Assembly: GCA_037178855.1 (NCBI GenBank)
Contig: JASJZC010000001.1
Span: 6,696,001 to 6,760,000, forward strand
DNA: 64,000 bases
DNA from: Oscheius sp. JU75
Lineage: Eukaryota > Nematoda > Chromadorea > Rhabditida > Rhabditidae
Reading direction: 5' to 3'
Shown here: piece by piece, positions 1 through 11,106 of the stretch
Layout: every line of letters starts with the position of its first letter
Numbering within the stretch: position 1 is the stretch's first letter
Program-made: the position numbers and the translations under genes
The notes under the pieces: generated by a model
What the model was told of the DNA's origin: nothing
Seen by the model: only the letters and a program-made list of their open reading frames with translations
Database searches by the model: none

Positions 1-679
1 GGAAATTTTAGTAGTCACAAAGCGCCAGAGAATACTGAATAGAAGTAGTCTTGAGAAAGTGAGTTTTGTCCCACACTGACCGGGTCGGCTAGGGCGACGA
101 ACGCGCAGCCACGTGAACACTCTGGACAAACATGGCGAGAGTCTTTTCGTCAAGACTTAGCCGGGTTCCCTTAGTTTTGCAACTCGCTGTTTTCGATGAA
201 AGGGGGAAGAAATAGTGCAAAAAGTCTTTCGAAATGTCGTGAGCTCGATTACTGAGACTGTTGGAATTGAAAGGTGTTAGGAAAAGAAGATATTGGAGTT
301 TCATAAAAACACAAAAGTTCAAGGTTCTCAGGAGGATATCCCCCTTGACTAATAAGACAATGAGGGGCCGTTTGACAGGAAAGAAAACCGGAAATCTGTA
401 ATGGGTAGTGGAACCGGCCTGGATCTGTCCACTTGATCACGTACCTGATCATTCTACCGTATCCAAAATACATGAGAGCAGACGTTTTGAAAGGGAACGA
501 GAGGGATTTTTGGAGGGAGAGAGAGAAGTAGATAAGGACAAAAAAGATGCGCCTACACACACATCTGGTGACGTTCAAGACGTCAAGTCTAATCAATCAG
601 CCAGCTGAGTTTTAGTGTCGTCTCTTTGGTCAATGTACTCAAAGAGATGGCATTATTAGGAGAAGGTCAAGGCGGATAA

Positions 680-703
680 GAGGAGGAGGAGGAGGAGGAG
701 GAG
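680..703. repeat. (GGA)n microsatellite
   Basis: About eight tandem GGA units, directly visible. No gene is associated with it. Confidence 0.9.
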
Positions 704-814
704 GTGGGACAAGACTCATTCAGAAGGAAAAGGCAAAAAGCTTTAAAGCGATAATACTTGCACAAAATCATCTGTCTTAACACACGCAGTTTTGAAGAAG
801 GGCTGCCGAATTTG

Positions 815-892
815 CCTGTGTGGCTCAGTCGGTTATATAGCATTCGGACAACAAACCGAAACAACTTGGGATCAATTCCCGCATGGGTTAAA
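815..892 (+). repeat. tRNA-like sequence (SINE or tRNA pseudogene)
   Basis: The plus strand reads like a degraded tRNA. There is a D-arm/box A stretch (GTGTGGCTCAGTCGGTTA), an anticodon-like stem TTCGG/CCGAA, and a box B-like arm around GGGATCAATTCCC. The outer arms can pair almost entirely through G-U wobble. The anticodon loop has eight bases and lacks the usual U33, so a working tRNA is unlikely. It shares its box A wording with the copy at 2507-2576. Confidence 0.5.
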
Positions 893-1951
893 CCTTTTTG
901 TCATTTGACACAACCCTCAAAAAAAACTTTCAGAAAGCATCATTTGGTTTGAAATTATCCCTTTTCACAACTTTTTTTATGAAGAAAAAAACCAAAATTC
1001 AAACGGGGTTCCATCATACTCTCAGGAAGAGCCTAGGAAAGGAAAGTAGGAAAAGTTCTTCGATCGGCGAGTATTGAGCATGGAGCTGCCGGGTATCAGT
1101 TTACCTACATGGAAAACTCCTGCGCTTATAAATTCGAGCCTTGGCCCCCGACATCCGGGTGACGTTTGTTGCTAGGCACATGAATAAATTCTCGGTGTGT
1201 GAGCGAGAGAGAAAACAACGACAGCGCTGACAGCTCCCAAATTGACGAGAGAGATTGGAAGGGAGAGAGTTCAGTTGACCGGAAGTCAGACAGTCTCCTT
1301 TCCTTCCAGTTCACCCGTCTTTGGAAAGTCGTTGAAGCGACAGTGAAGAGGCGAAATAACTGAAGCGGGAAGCCTAATGGACGGAACATAAAACTCCTGG
1401 CACCCTCGGACCCAAGGGGAGCGAGGCGCAAGAAAGACGAGCTGATAAGACAGCTCGAGATTAAAAGCCTGCGATTGTTTTCGGGTAAAAGTAGACTTTT
1501 CTTCGAATGGGATACTGGAAGCCGGAGATGTTTTCAAATGCATGTTTCTTTTGAAGGGGGACACTCTCCGGGAACGGAGGAAAAGGACGGCCGAATGGGT
1601 AAGGATAGAGACAGAATGTGGGTGGTTCGTGTCCTCCTGCTAGAAAATGCTAGGAAGACATGATGGGAGGCTCTTTCGGCCAACACGAAGAATCCGAACA
1701 TGTGATACCCCTCTCTCTCTCTCTCTGCAAATTTTACTGGATAGATTCTGTCGAAGAGAGATGGAACTTCCATTCTCACACCCGTGTTCGACTTCCTAGG
1801 ACACACTGAAATTCAATGTATTGGATCGCAAGGAAGGAAAGTAGAAAAATTCTGAAGAAGTGAAACAAAACAGACTGTTGATGCCAGTTGTAGAGGCGCG
1901 GATTGACACGCAAAGTCCGCCTCGCGCCTGGGAAAATCGGCTTCGATCTTC

Positions 1952-1974
1952 TTTCTCTCTCTCTCTCTCTCTCT
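1952..1974. repeat. (CT)n simple repeat
   Basis: A run of about 11 CT units; a shorter CT run lies at 1711-1726 and a GA run at 4936-4955. No associated gene was found. Confidence 0.85.
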
Positions 1975-2506
1975 TGTCAAACAGAATCAAACACAAAAAG
2001 AGACACGAGAGTATGACAATTGATTCTTGAACATTACTCGTAGAGGAAAAAGCGTGAGAAGTTCTCAATGTCCTTTCCATTACTGGGGGTAAAAATCCGG
2101 GGGTCTTAACTCTGAGCAAGCACCAATGAAAAATTGCCCCAATTTCTTTCTGCTCACACGTTTTCTCTCCAGCTCAATTATGGGGCCTCCTTTCCCCGTT
2201 TGGTCGCCAAATTGGTCCCGTACTAATCTCTTTTTGTCTCTATCGCCGGCCAGACAAGCGACTAGGAAAAAGTTCGAAGGCTGGAACGTGGTGTGTGTTG
2301 CTTGTGTGGATACCGAAAGAGTCAGTGAGACTTCTAGAGTATGGGCATATAAGTGAGCTTAAAGCGCTACCCAGATTGAATTCGGCGCGCGGACGTGGAA
2401 GCTGTGAGTAGTAAAAACCCGTGAGTTTCGGCTAGCCAAGGCAACAAAAACTTCCTGAAAGTGTTTCCCAGTATTTCATAATTTCGGTAAAAAAGGGTAG
2501 TCATAC

Positions 2507-2576
2507 GTGGGATTCAAACCTGAGCCTGTTTTGGCGCCACAGTCGAGAGCTAACCGACTGAGACACGGGGCAATTA
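2507..2576 (-). repeat. tRNA-derived SINE-like remnant
   Basis: Read on the minus strand this has a clear box A-like D-arm (GTCTCAGTCGGTTAGCTC) and a box B-like T-arm (AGGTTTGAATCCCACG) at the normal tRNA spacing. It is followed downstream by T-rich sequence, including a run of six Ts. The acceptor strands pair poorly, so this is a tRNA pseudogene or the head of a SINE rather than a functional tRNA. Confidence 0.55.
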
Positions 2577-3377
2577 AAACAGTACATGAGTTTAGGTATA
2601 TAATACGCACTTCTCTAGAGATGATACGCAACCGTCTTAGACGAGGAGAGTCATAACTACTCTTGTTCTGGTAATCCTTCAAATGAGAGGACATCTGAAG
2701 AGGCCATTCTACATGTGAAATCTTGGAGAAAGAGTACCATCCTACCATCTCCAGAGAAGTGCAGAGCCAAAAACTAAAGATCTGGAGCCCATGTCTCTCG
2801 AAGCCAGTGAGCCATGGGCATTCTCGACCTCTGCAGAAGGGAATGAAAAACAGAGAGACAAAGTCACGTGGCTTGTTCCCGTCGACAGAACACATCGGCA
2901 AAAGACCTAGTGGTTTATAATGAGCACGTCCGAGCAGCGAGAACAATTGGAGCGCAAAATTGAACCACTCAAGTCCGAGTTGTCTCTCTTTTCCTTCAAA
3001 AACGTTACACGCACGGAAAAAAATGAGAGAACTCGATGAGTTGTTGGCGGATCCGGGTGGCAATTAGACGAGGGACGGGATGAGGGGGAGTGGCAGCCAA
3101 ATGGACACAGGAAAATAGATGTGAATTTAAAATGACCCAGGGAAGGAGAGAGGCCCGGGAAATCATCAAAAAACAAACGGGTTGTTCAAGATGGTTTTGG
3201 AAGTATGGGTACGTCTGTTACAGTACCTCCAGAACCTACCATTTCGGCTTCGGTTCGAAGGAAAGCAGAACGGGAAAATATAAACAGGGGTAAACAATTT
3301 TCCTGTCTCAAAAAAGCCTTCTGAGGGTGTTTGAGAATTTCATGAACAGACAAAATGATCTGAACCACGTTGGAGAC

Positions 3378-3440
3378 GATGCCGGCTCGGTTTTGTTTTG
3401 TAGACGAAGCGCTAACCGACTAGCCGAATGAGCAATACAT
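3378..3440 (-). repeat. tRNA-derived SINE-like remnant
   Basis: On the minus strand the segment begins with a tRNA-like D-arm (GGCTAGTCGGTTAGCGC) followed by an anticodon-arm-like stretch, then GAGCCGG. The box B half is poorly preserved. It is one of three minus-strand copies in 1.9 kb, which suggests repeated insertion or local duplication. Confidence 0.4.
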
Positions 3441-4287
3441 TTTGGGGAGGGGGCAAAGGCTACGCCGATTTTCCCCGTGAACCTTGAAATAGAGATCAGT
3501 AGCAAGCGGTATACGTTCACTTTGAGGAATAAGTAAAAAGTATTACTCCCTCTTCGGAGCGAACACAGATGGTAGCAAGAGATCGTCAAGTACTTTGAGA
3601 TTTCTCTCATGGGAGGTCAGATGAGTCGAGATAACAACCTCCACTCAAAGGTTGTGTTTTTGCTGAAAAACAGGAGGGTCGAGAGAAAGCTCTCTGTCCA
3701 CGACTAATTTTATTTCTGATTTACGAGGTGTTAATCAAGAGCGAAGGAGAATGAATTCTCTTGCCCCCAGCCAGAAGGACCTCGGAAATGACAGCAGACT
3801 CAGAGGTAACAATTTCCGGCTGTCGAACATGCGAAAAGGACAAGAAATCATGTTCAACACACAAAAAAGGAAGAAAAAGGGTGGTCTCACACGGAGAAAG
3901 AGAGAGATGGCTTCCCTCTAATGAGGAAATTCGATTTGGAACAGACGCTGTGTGGCGTCCTCTGATTCTGAAAATTCCGCCAGAAAACACCGAAATGCGA
4001 GACAGGCGACTGGCAGAAATGTGATCTGTCGCTAATGGACTTGGCGAGAAGTTCTTTTGTTTTAGGAGAGTGTCTCTCAGAGGAGGAGAAGGCTTGAAAG
4101 TCATCTCCATTTTGGCAAAAACGACTGGCAGAGAGAGGACTCGTTTAAATGAGCCAAATGAGCTCCAAGATGAGTGAGCTCTCGAGAGAATTATGGACAA
4201 ACCAGAGAGCTTTCTTCGCGGAAAATGGAAAAGAAGTAGATATGATACCTTCGACTGCTTCGCCGCTTATTCAGAAAGTCGAAAAAT

Positions 4288-4360
4288 ATTGGCAGTGATC
4301 GAACCCGGCTTGCTTAGATTCATAGCCCAGAGCGCAAGCTGCTAAACGTACGGAATGACA
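4288..4360 (-). repeat. tRNA-derived SINE-like remnant
   Basis: The minus strand carries a box A-like stretch (GTTTAGCAGCTTGCGCTC) and a good box B (GCCGGGTTCGATCACTGCC) about 45 bases later. The matching acceptor stem is weak. Sequence after box B is T-rich (CAATATTTTTCG), as in Pol III-derived repeats. Confidence 0.5.
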
Positions 4361-5422
4361 GGTAGACGGACACCGTTGCCTTTTTAGAGCAAAAGGGAGA
4401 TTTCGAGGGTATTCGGCCATGAATCGGGAAGAATCAACCTTTCTTTGTGGAAGTAGGTCGAAACTGGAGTTGCACAATGAACGAAGAGATAGAACAAGGT
4501 TTCGGCACCTGCTTGAAGGAACATTAATGTCACGGAACAATTGCTTCCTTCCGGAAGTACATTGCAAAAAGGGGGAGCACAAAGACCGAGACGAATAATT
4601 GGTGTTCCCTTATGTGTGAACGTCTGCACGAAGAGGAATGATAGATCTTCCATTGAATTTCAATGAGGCAGTTTTCCAGAAGATCCTCCTTTTTTTTCTT
4701 AAAATTGGCAGTCTTGAAGAGACATTTCAGGTGATTAGTGGCACAGAAAGGTGATGATTCTGAGCTGACGGTCAGTCACAAAGACTAATTAACCGTGACA
4801 ATTGTAGTTTCGAATGTCCCTTGAAATCTCAAACTCTCAATTCCCTTCACAACTGAAACCACGTGGTCTGAATGTAGCCTATTCGTGACCTCGTGGGTGG
4901 TCACTACAATTCCTCTGAGAGTGAGGGAGGAGCAAAGAGAGAGAGAGAGAGAGAACACAAACTAATGGAGAGAGGATAAAAGAGCAGATGAAAGGGAAGA
5001 CTGGCCGGAAGTGCTCTTGTGATCGGTCTAATAGGTGCTGATGGTTAGCCCCCGCTTCTATGGGAGCATTTCCACGACGGGAGCAGGCGTATTGATTCGG
5101 TGAGACGGCTGGCTCTCTCTCTCAAGCTTGAAGGGCAGGCGGTTCTCACGTCAGGAACGTCTTTAGCCATGGAAGGTGGTCTGGAGGAGCGACATACGAG
5201 TTTTGATGAGCGTTGAAAACGACCTACTCTCTAGGGGCTCGTGTCTCGTCTATTAATTCAAGAGGCACAGAATCTGAAAGAAAATGGACATTGATCATTT
5301 TTCAAGATAGTCCTGAGCTCTCCTCATTTTGAAAAGATACAACAAGAACGGGCTTTGTTCTTTATTCCAACTGTTGAACGGTACTGGCAAACGAAGAAAG
5401 TAGTCTCAGTTTCATATCTTAC

Positions 5423-5721
5423 TTCCGATTCCTCGTAAAAGTGGACAAAGGGAAGTAGTGCTCTGATCTTATGGCTAGCCGTCCTATCGTCTTGACAGGC
5501 GGCTGCGCCGTTTCACCAGTCGAAGAAGGCCAAGACCTCCTGCCATAGCTGATTTGCCAACTAAACTTTCGACTTGACGTCTGGCTAGCTTCCATCCCGT
5601 GGTGACTCATAGACGGACACGATTGCGCTTTAGTAGCAGAGAGATGTCGTCTTCCAAAAAACGTTGAGCCAGATATAGGCGGGACGTTGCAAACAGAAGG
5701 TTTCTTAATCAATCTTATCAT
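5423..5721 (-). CDS. Candidate first coding exon of an unidentified minus-strand gene
   Basis: An open frame begins at ATG 5721 and runs 99 codons plus two bases to a strong donor (AATCGGAA|gtaaga) at 5422/5423. The peptide is rich in Ser, Thr, Arg and Lys and has no motif I recognise (for example KKPSVCNVPPISG near the start and STFTRNR at the end). The remaining exons would lie to the left, in or beyond the non-coding first 5.4 kb. It is divergent from MED24. It could be a chance open frame; the good donor and normal codon use are the only support. Confidence 0.35.
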
Positions 5722-6187
5722 TACAATTAGCAAATATCGTTTACCCCAACACTTATCTGGGATAACACTTCACAATGTTTATGGCCATTTCTGTCAAGTG
5801 TTATCGCAGGTTAGAGTTGACAAGACGAGTTAGAAGATAGTCAAACAATTCAAAAGAGTACTGGATCATTCCGCCAGGAGCGTAAGAGTGGTGTGTTTCT
5901 CAATCTCGTCTTGACTTGTCTTCATCTCAATATTTACTGCACGTTCAAAGCTTTATGCCTTGTAAAGATCATCGGTTTTTCACTATTGAGATCATACGAA
6001 CTGAGAAATACTCTTTAAATTTCTAAAAGTAAGAAGCACGGGTCCTGAAGCGAAGAGGCGGCTATTTGTCCGGAGCCGTGCAGCATAGGGCAGGCATCTC
6101 TTTTTCAACTGTTTGAATTCTATTTTCCCCGTTGACTATCCACTTTCTTTATTTATACTTCTTTCGAAAGAAACTTTTCAGGGTTAG
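5722..6187. other. Intergenic region upstream of MED24
   Basis: This lies between a possible minus-strand first exon and MED24. No gene is visible. It ends in a pyrimidine-rich tract and TTTTCAG at 6174-6180, eight bases before the presumed MED24 ATG, which looks like a trans-splice acceptor. Confidence 0.5.
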
Positions 6188-9100
6188 ATGGCTAGTGGTT
6201 GCGGTAACTAATACATAATTATGATTTGGTCTGCTGAGGTCAGTTGTTCACGCCCGCCCCATTCAGATCAGTTCCAGGTAGTTGTTGCTCGATTGGACTG
6301 TCTCGAAAGCCATGACGAAGCCCAGATTTCACATTATCTGAGAACGGCTCTGGACACGGCCGAGAAGGTCGAGGAACGGAAGGAAAGCATGCTGAAAGAG
6401 CTGGCAGAAGAGATTCTTAGAGGAGCTGCCTCGATGACCGTTCCGAACAGGAAACTGTTCCGTGCTTTCGATATCATCACATCCTCAGGGCATTACGCGG
6501 TTTGTTCTTTCGAATAGTTTGGAGTTTTTTAACACCCAGAAGAACACCCGTGTATTCTTCCGGAAGCACACAAAGATATCTTTAGGACGATCAGTTGAAA
6601 TGCCATGAAGTGCTGGAGATTATCGTGAACTTCGAGGACTTTGACAAGGTTCCCTGTCTATCTGCCATTTTAACATTCTTAAGTGGATATCTACCGAACG
6701 TTAAGTGAGTACGTTTAATACAATTTGAGAAATTTTCATCCAGCTGTTCACATTTCGACGACCAAGAAGACTGCAGCACTTTTGTCACGAATCTTCTGGG
6801 TCTTTTCAAGTGGTTCTGGACCGTTTTTGAAGTAGTCAACAGTCTTAATTTCTAAAATAAGTCTTTAGCAAGTGATGAAGAACGAGTTCTTTGGGGACAA
6901 ACTGATCGATTCGGTGGGATTACAGGCTCTGAAGACGGCCAACGAGTATCTGGAAGATGTCTTCATAATGAAGACTCTTCAGCTCGTGGCACAGAAGAAG
7001 ATTCAAGGTAGGCTAGTAGTTTTGAAAAGGTTTTTTGAGGCTTGGATCCGTGCTAGAACCTCAAAGATTATTCGGGTTTTAGGCGGAATCGGGACAACGT
7101 TCCAAGGGCAACGAAAGTTGGCCAAGCTGGCTAAATCCCCAGCATTGTTGAACGAGTTCGAGCTTCTGCAGAAGAACATTGAACGGTGAGTCTCTTTCAC
7201 TCCCCCGACTTATACTTTTCAATTCCCAGAATCCACGGTGAGATGGAGAAGCTCCCACTTCATTACTTCAACACCATTGGAGCTCTTCAGGTAACATTTG
7301 TAACATTTTGGAAGAGAAGAGAATTGCAGAAACGACCGGGGATTCGAAGTCTAACCTCCATCTTCATGTCCTTTCGAGTTCTGACGCCTGCTTTGGAGAT
7401 TGCCGAGACGGTCAGACCCTCTCTTTTTCTCATAGGAACTTGCTTTAGATCGAACTGATCGGGACTATCAACAATTACGGTCGATCACAGGTGGCGGTGG
7501 ATATTCTCCATGCTTGCCTTTTGATTTTGCTCGAGGAGTTTCCCTTGCAGGCCTTCCCTCCCCAGATTACAAACGACGAGAAGAAGTTGGACGTTTATAA
7601 GCTGAATCTGATAAGCATCTTCTTCAAAAAGTTCCCTCAGATCTTTGAGATTCTGGTGAACAGGGGTTATCTTGCCTGGACTGACGTCCTCTTTGCCGTC
7701 GATCATCTGATCAGGACGTTCAAACAAGTTAGTTTAGCTTTCCGGACAAAAATCTTAAAAATTTGAAATTATTTAATTGTAATTTTAGGAACTGGACCTT
7801 CTGGACTACGCCTTCCGCTCGAATTCCATTCGTCTCTTTCTCGAAACGTTCGTCGAGAGAAAAGTGATGTCAAAAGAGACCTTCGAGAAGGCCATCCAAA
7901 TTCGGTAAAACACTTTTCATTTCTAGTAAAAGTTTTCCAGAAATGATCAAATAAAGACAAACACTGACCTGAACGCTTTCCTGATTCGTAGTGAGGAAAA
8001 GGCACAACTGCCCCCGTTTGCTCTGAACAACAAGAGGATCTACGACCATTTGATACGAAGCTACATAAGTTCGACATCGTTGGAGTCCAATCTCAAGAAT
8101 CTGTACGTCATGAACATCGTTTGGCAAGATGGCGTCTGCGCCTGGCATTGCGTCGAAGGCGATATTCTGGAATTGACTCATCGACTAGCTTCATTGATGT
8201 ACGGTCATGAAAAGACGTTCATGCAACAGGAACAGAATAGCCAAGAGAGTCTCGATCTCTTTGGACTTCATTTCGTCCTTTTGTCCCGAATATCTTGGTT
8301 CTTTTCGAGTCTGGTGAGTTTGAGTATCTTCAGGGTGATAAATTCTTCTCAGACTCTCGAAGAACTAGTCACCGGCCCGAATGGAACAGAGGACAATCTA
8401 GAATCTGCCTAGTAGGAACTTGTTCCCTTTCTCTTGCAAATCACAACTTTCAGCTACAAATGGGCCAAGAGTCATGTGAAGAGAATAATTCCGAAGGAAG
8501 AAGAGTTCCAAGAGGGAATCAACTCGTCGATGAATGAGTTAAGCATTGAAAGTAAGAAGGAAGAGCTGATGGAGCCGAAACAAGAGATTATGGAGACTGA
8601 CCAGGAAGCTGTTGACTCGAAAGAATTCATGATCAAGTCTGAGCCTCTTCCAACATTTACGGAAGAGACGAGAGCAGAGTGTCTGAACTTGGCTCATCGA
8701 CAAATCTTTTGGAACAAAGAGAGGTAGAGGAGACGCTTCATACAGTTACATAGATTTGCAGAACGTCTCCAAAGGATCTGCTCGCTCTCGTCCCAACAAT
8801 TGGCGAGGTCTGGCTCAATGAGTACAAGACGAGACATCCGGAACGCTCCACCGTGCGAGATCTGATTCAGTCTCTGAAGGACGTCCCAGTGATGATACTC
8901 TGCCTCTGCCAATGGCTCGAGAATCAGGTAGGTCAGATCAAATCAGGGTCAAAAAACTGGGTTCCAGCCCTATTCTCTGGCGCGGTTCCAGCTAGGCGAA
9001 GCTGTCTTGGAGTCCGTCGAAGAACAAATCAAGTCGATTGAACAACAGATCAAGTCGAATCGGGACAAAGTTCCGGATGCAGTCAAACAGTTAGTCTCTT

Positions 9101-10262
9101 TCCTGAATTTTGACAGTTTTCTAGATGGACGCTTCTTTGGGTTCAATGTCGACTCCATCTTCGCGAGATCTCAGAACATCCGCCCGTCTTCCATCCAATG
9201 TCGGTCTTTCAAAAATCGGTAGCGAATAGAACTCTGCCAAAGTGTGAGAAATACGAGGTGAGAATGATACCATAAATTATTCAACTCATTTTTAGATACC
9301 TCTCGCGAATCAGATGAAAGACATGTGGATCTACTGTCAACGTCAGAACTGGTTCAGTGTCCGGACTCTCGTCCTCATTGACCATTTGAACAAGTCGAAC
9401 AACCAGAGGAGTTGGATTACGGTAGCTTACTCGCATAATTTTTGTAAAGGTCCTTCCAGGGTCTCTCCTACAGCACGATCAAGTCGGAGACACAAGATTC
9501 TGTGGCCAAGAGTATTGAGATGATCACAACGATCATCCTTTTAGACCCGGTCAAGGCAGCAGCTAAAGCCATAGAGGTCTTGACCGATCTTCTGCTGATG
9601 AGAGATCCTACGAAGAATCCGGAGAAGCCGACAATTATGCAGGTACCAGAGTGTACAATGCCGATTGTTCAGGCTACTATCCAGGTAATAATCATTTGTT
9701 ATACCCACGTTCTCATTCAAACCTTCCTGGTTCAAAGATCGTTTTCAGTCCCTGATAATTGGAGTCTGGCTGGTGAACAGACGAAATGAGACGAAAGAGC
9801 CATTTGACAAGAAGCGGCGTCGGTCGAGTATTGAAGTCGAACAACCGTGGAAGTCTCTGATGAATGACGACGCAGACGAGCTGGATGTTTTGAATGCCTT
9901 CATAAGCAACGCTATCAATTGTCTAGTTAGCGAAGCACTCAGTGGTAAGATGATTCGAAATATTTTCAAATACAAAATGCAGGTGTTATGAGACCAGCGA
10001 GCTCTGTCATCTATCACGTATTGAACTTCATAGCCAGGTCGGAAAAGAACAGATTCAGAGACATGCTCATCAAGAGAATACCTCAGAACATGGTAATCCT
10101 TTACTTTATTAAACATCTCTGGCTCAGATATTCCGTCTGGCCGTGGTTGACCCGTACTCTCTGCCTCTCGAGGTTTTTTCCGAGTTCTGTGAGGACCAGC
10201 AGGCCCACAACGAGTCTCAGCTTCAGTATCTCTTCCTTTTGAGGAAATGTGGCGGAATATAG
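6188..10262 (+). CDS. MED24: Mediator complex subunit 24 (MED24)
   Basis: A subunit of the Mediator tail, which links transcription activators to RNA polymerase II in the nucleus. I reconstruct 21 exons: 6188-6203, 6267-6499, 6586-6704, 6744-6831, 6869-7007, 7083-7185, 7230-7290, 7330-7410, 7449-7727, 7789-7904, 7941-8313, 8353-8411, 8454-8723, 8762-8927, 8968-9089, 9125-9257, 9296-9421, 9460-9684, 9749-9944, 9983-10092 and 10128-10262. All phases agree and give about 1049 residues; human MED24 has 989. Recognition rests on the N-terminal stretch VLEIIVNFEDFDK followed by a Trp-containing helix, and on a basic KKRRR segment near the C-terminus, both in the family's positions. The first exon is uncertain; ATG 6221 is an in-frame alternative. 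TTTTCAG just before 6181 suggests trans-splicing. AATAAA lies at about 10333. Confidence 0.82.
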
Positions 10263-10650
10263 ATCTCTCACAGCACAATTTATGATCTCAAAAAGGTTTA
10301 CGAGTGTGTCTGTACATTCAGGTATCAAAGTTAATAAAAGTTAGGACTTAGAGGCACAGTGCGTCAGAGCCTCCAGTTTTGTCGAGGGCTAACATTTGTT
10401 TTCGCTTTTATTACGACCAGAGGCACTTTTCACCAGCTCCAGAAAACTTCAGAAGATCCAATTGCCAGTTAAATAATATGTGCACTTCGGAATTCCCGTG
10501 GTATACTTACCATTTACACGCCAGAAAACCGGCGAGGACGTGCTGAAATATCGTTAACAAACCTTGTTTGAAAGATGTCACCGACAGCGAGTAAAGAGGC
10601 CGCTGCGGGCCAAGAAAGTCTACACAACAAATGTTCATTCTTAGAAATAG
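10263..10650. other. Intergenic region between convergent MED24 and H3-like genes
   Basis: This holds the MED24 3' end (TTAATAAAAG near 10331) and the 3' region of the minus-strand histone-like gene. I see nothing else in it. Confidence 0.6.
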
Positions 10651-11106
10651 CTAGTTGCCCATGATGTAGCGAGCAGCGATCAGATGCTGCATCCTGATGG
10701 TCTTCATTCCCGAGCAGACGGCCACGAAGTTCATCTTGTCAAAGAAGTCCACCAGGAAGTTCTCGGCAGCAAACTGTAGAGCCTTCTTGGCTTCGCTCGA
10801 CCAGCGGATTCCGTCCCGATCTGTCAGCTCCTTGATCAGTCTGTTGAAGGCAGCTTGCGGGATGGCAAATTCTCTCCCGTCGTCATGTCTCTCGATATTC
10901 ATGAGGTAGTCCTCGATCATCGTAGTTGAGACGTCGTTTCTTCCTCCATCGAGACTACTCCTCCTGCTGGGGATAGTGCTGATGGGCGATGGGAAGTTGA
11001 GAGCGGGAGCATGACGAACCGGAGTAGATGTCTTTCGGAGACGGGGAGATCGACGCGGCGTGTCTCCAGCAGCCGGATTCTTCGCAGGCGTACTGACACG
11101 AACCAT
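10651..11106 (-). CDS. Highly diverged histone H3, probably centromeric (CENP-A type)
   Basis: A single-exon frame of 151 residues. The last ~75 residues align by eye with the H3 histone fold: FAIPQAAFNRLIKEL matches alpha-1, SSEAKKALQFAAENFL matches alpha-2, and TIRMQHLIAARYI matches the C-terminal helix. The ~60-residue tail is unlike canonical H3: the ARTKQTARKS start and the K4/K9/K27 contexts are absent, and it has RRSPRLRKTST instead. A Trp sits where canonical H3 has Phe at the start of alpha-2 (IRWSS), as in CENP-A, but loop 1 seems about two residues shorter than H3, whereas most CENP-A proteins have a longer one. I infer a centromeric H3 variant (the HCP-3 role in C. elegans). A diverged non-centromeric H3 variant is the alternative. 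Confidence 0.72.
   Translation of the reverse strand: MVRVSTPAKNPAAGDTPRRSPRLRKTSTPVRHAPALNFPSPISTIPSRRSSLDGGRNDVSTTMIEDYLMNIERHDDGREFAIPQAAFNRLIKELTDRDGIRWSSEAKKALQFAAENFLVDFFDKMNFVAVCSGMKTIRMQHLIAARYIMGN

Larger units (their letters stand above)
1..5422. other. Non-coding region, probably intronic or intergenic, with repeats
   Basis: I recognise no conserved protein here. There are several open frames up to about 195 codons, but none shows family motifs or a sensible exon structure. The stretch contains a (GGA)n run at 680-703, CT runs at 1711-1726 and 1952-1974, a GA run at 4936-4955, and four tRNA-like remnants listed separately. Much of the plus strand is purine-rich, the opposite of 15-24 kb, which would fit long introns of a minus-strand gene whose first coding exon may be at 5423-5721. 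That link is inference only. Confidence 0.5.

Noticed and set aside
2476..3063. Minus-strand open frame of 195 codons
   Set aside because: It overlaps a tRNA-like remnant, has no domain, no good acceptor before the start, and a composition like untranslated DNA.
3721..4200. Minus-strand open frame of 159 codons
   Set aside because: Serine- and leucine-rich frame in a low-complexity purine-rich stretch; no motif or splice context supports it.
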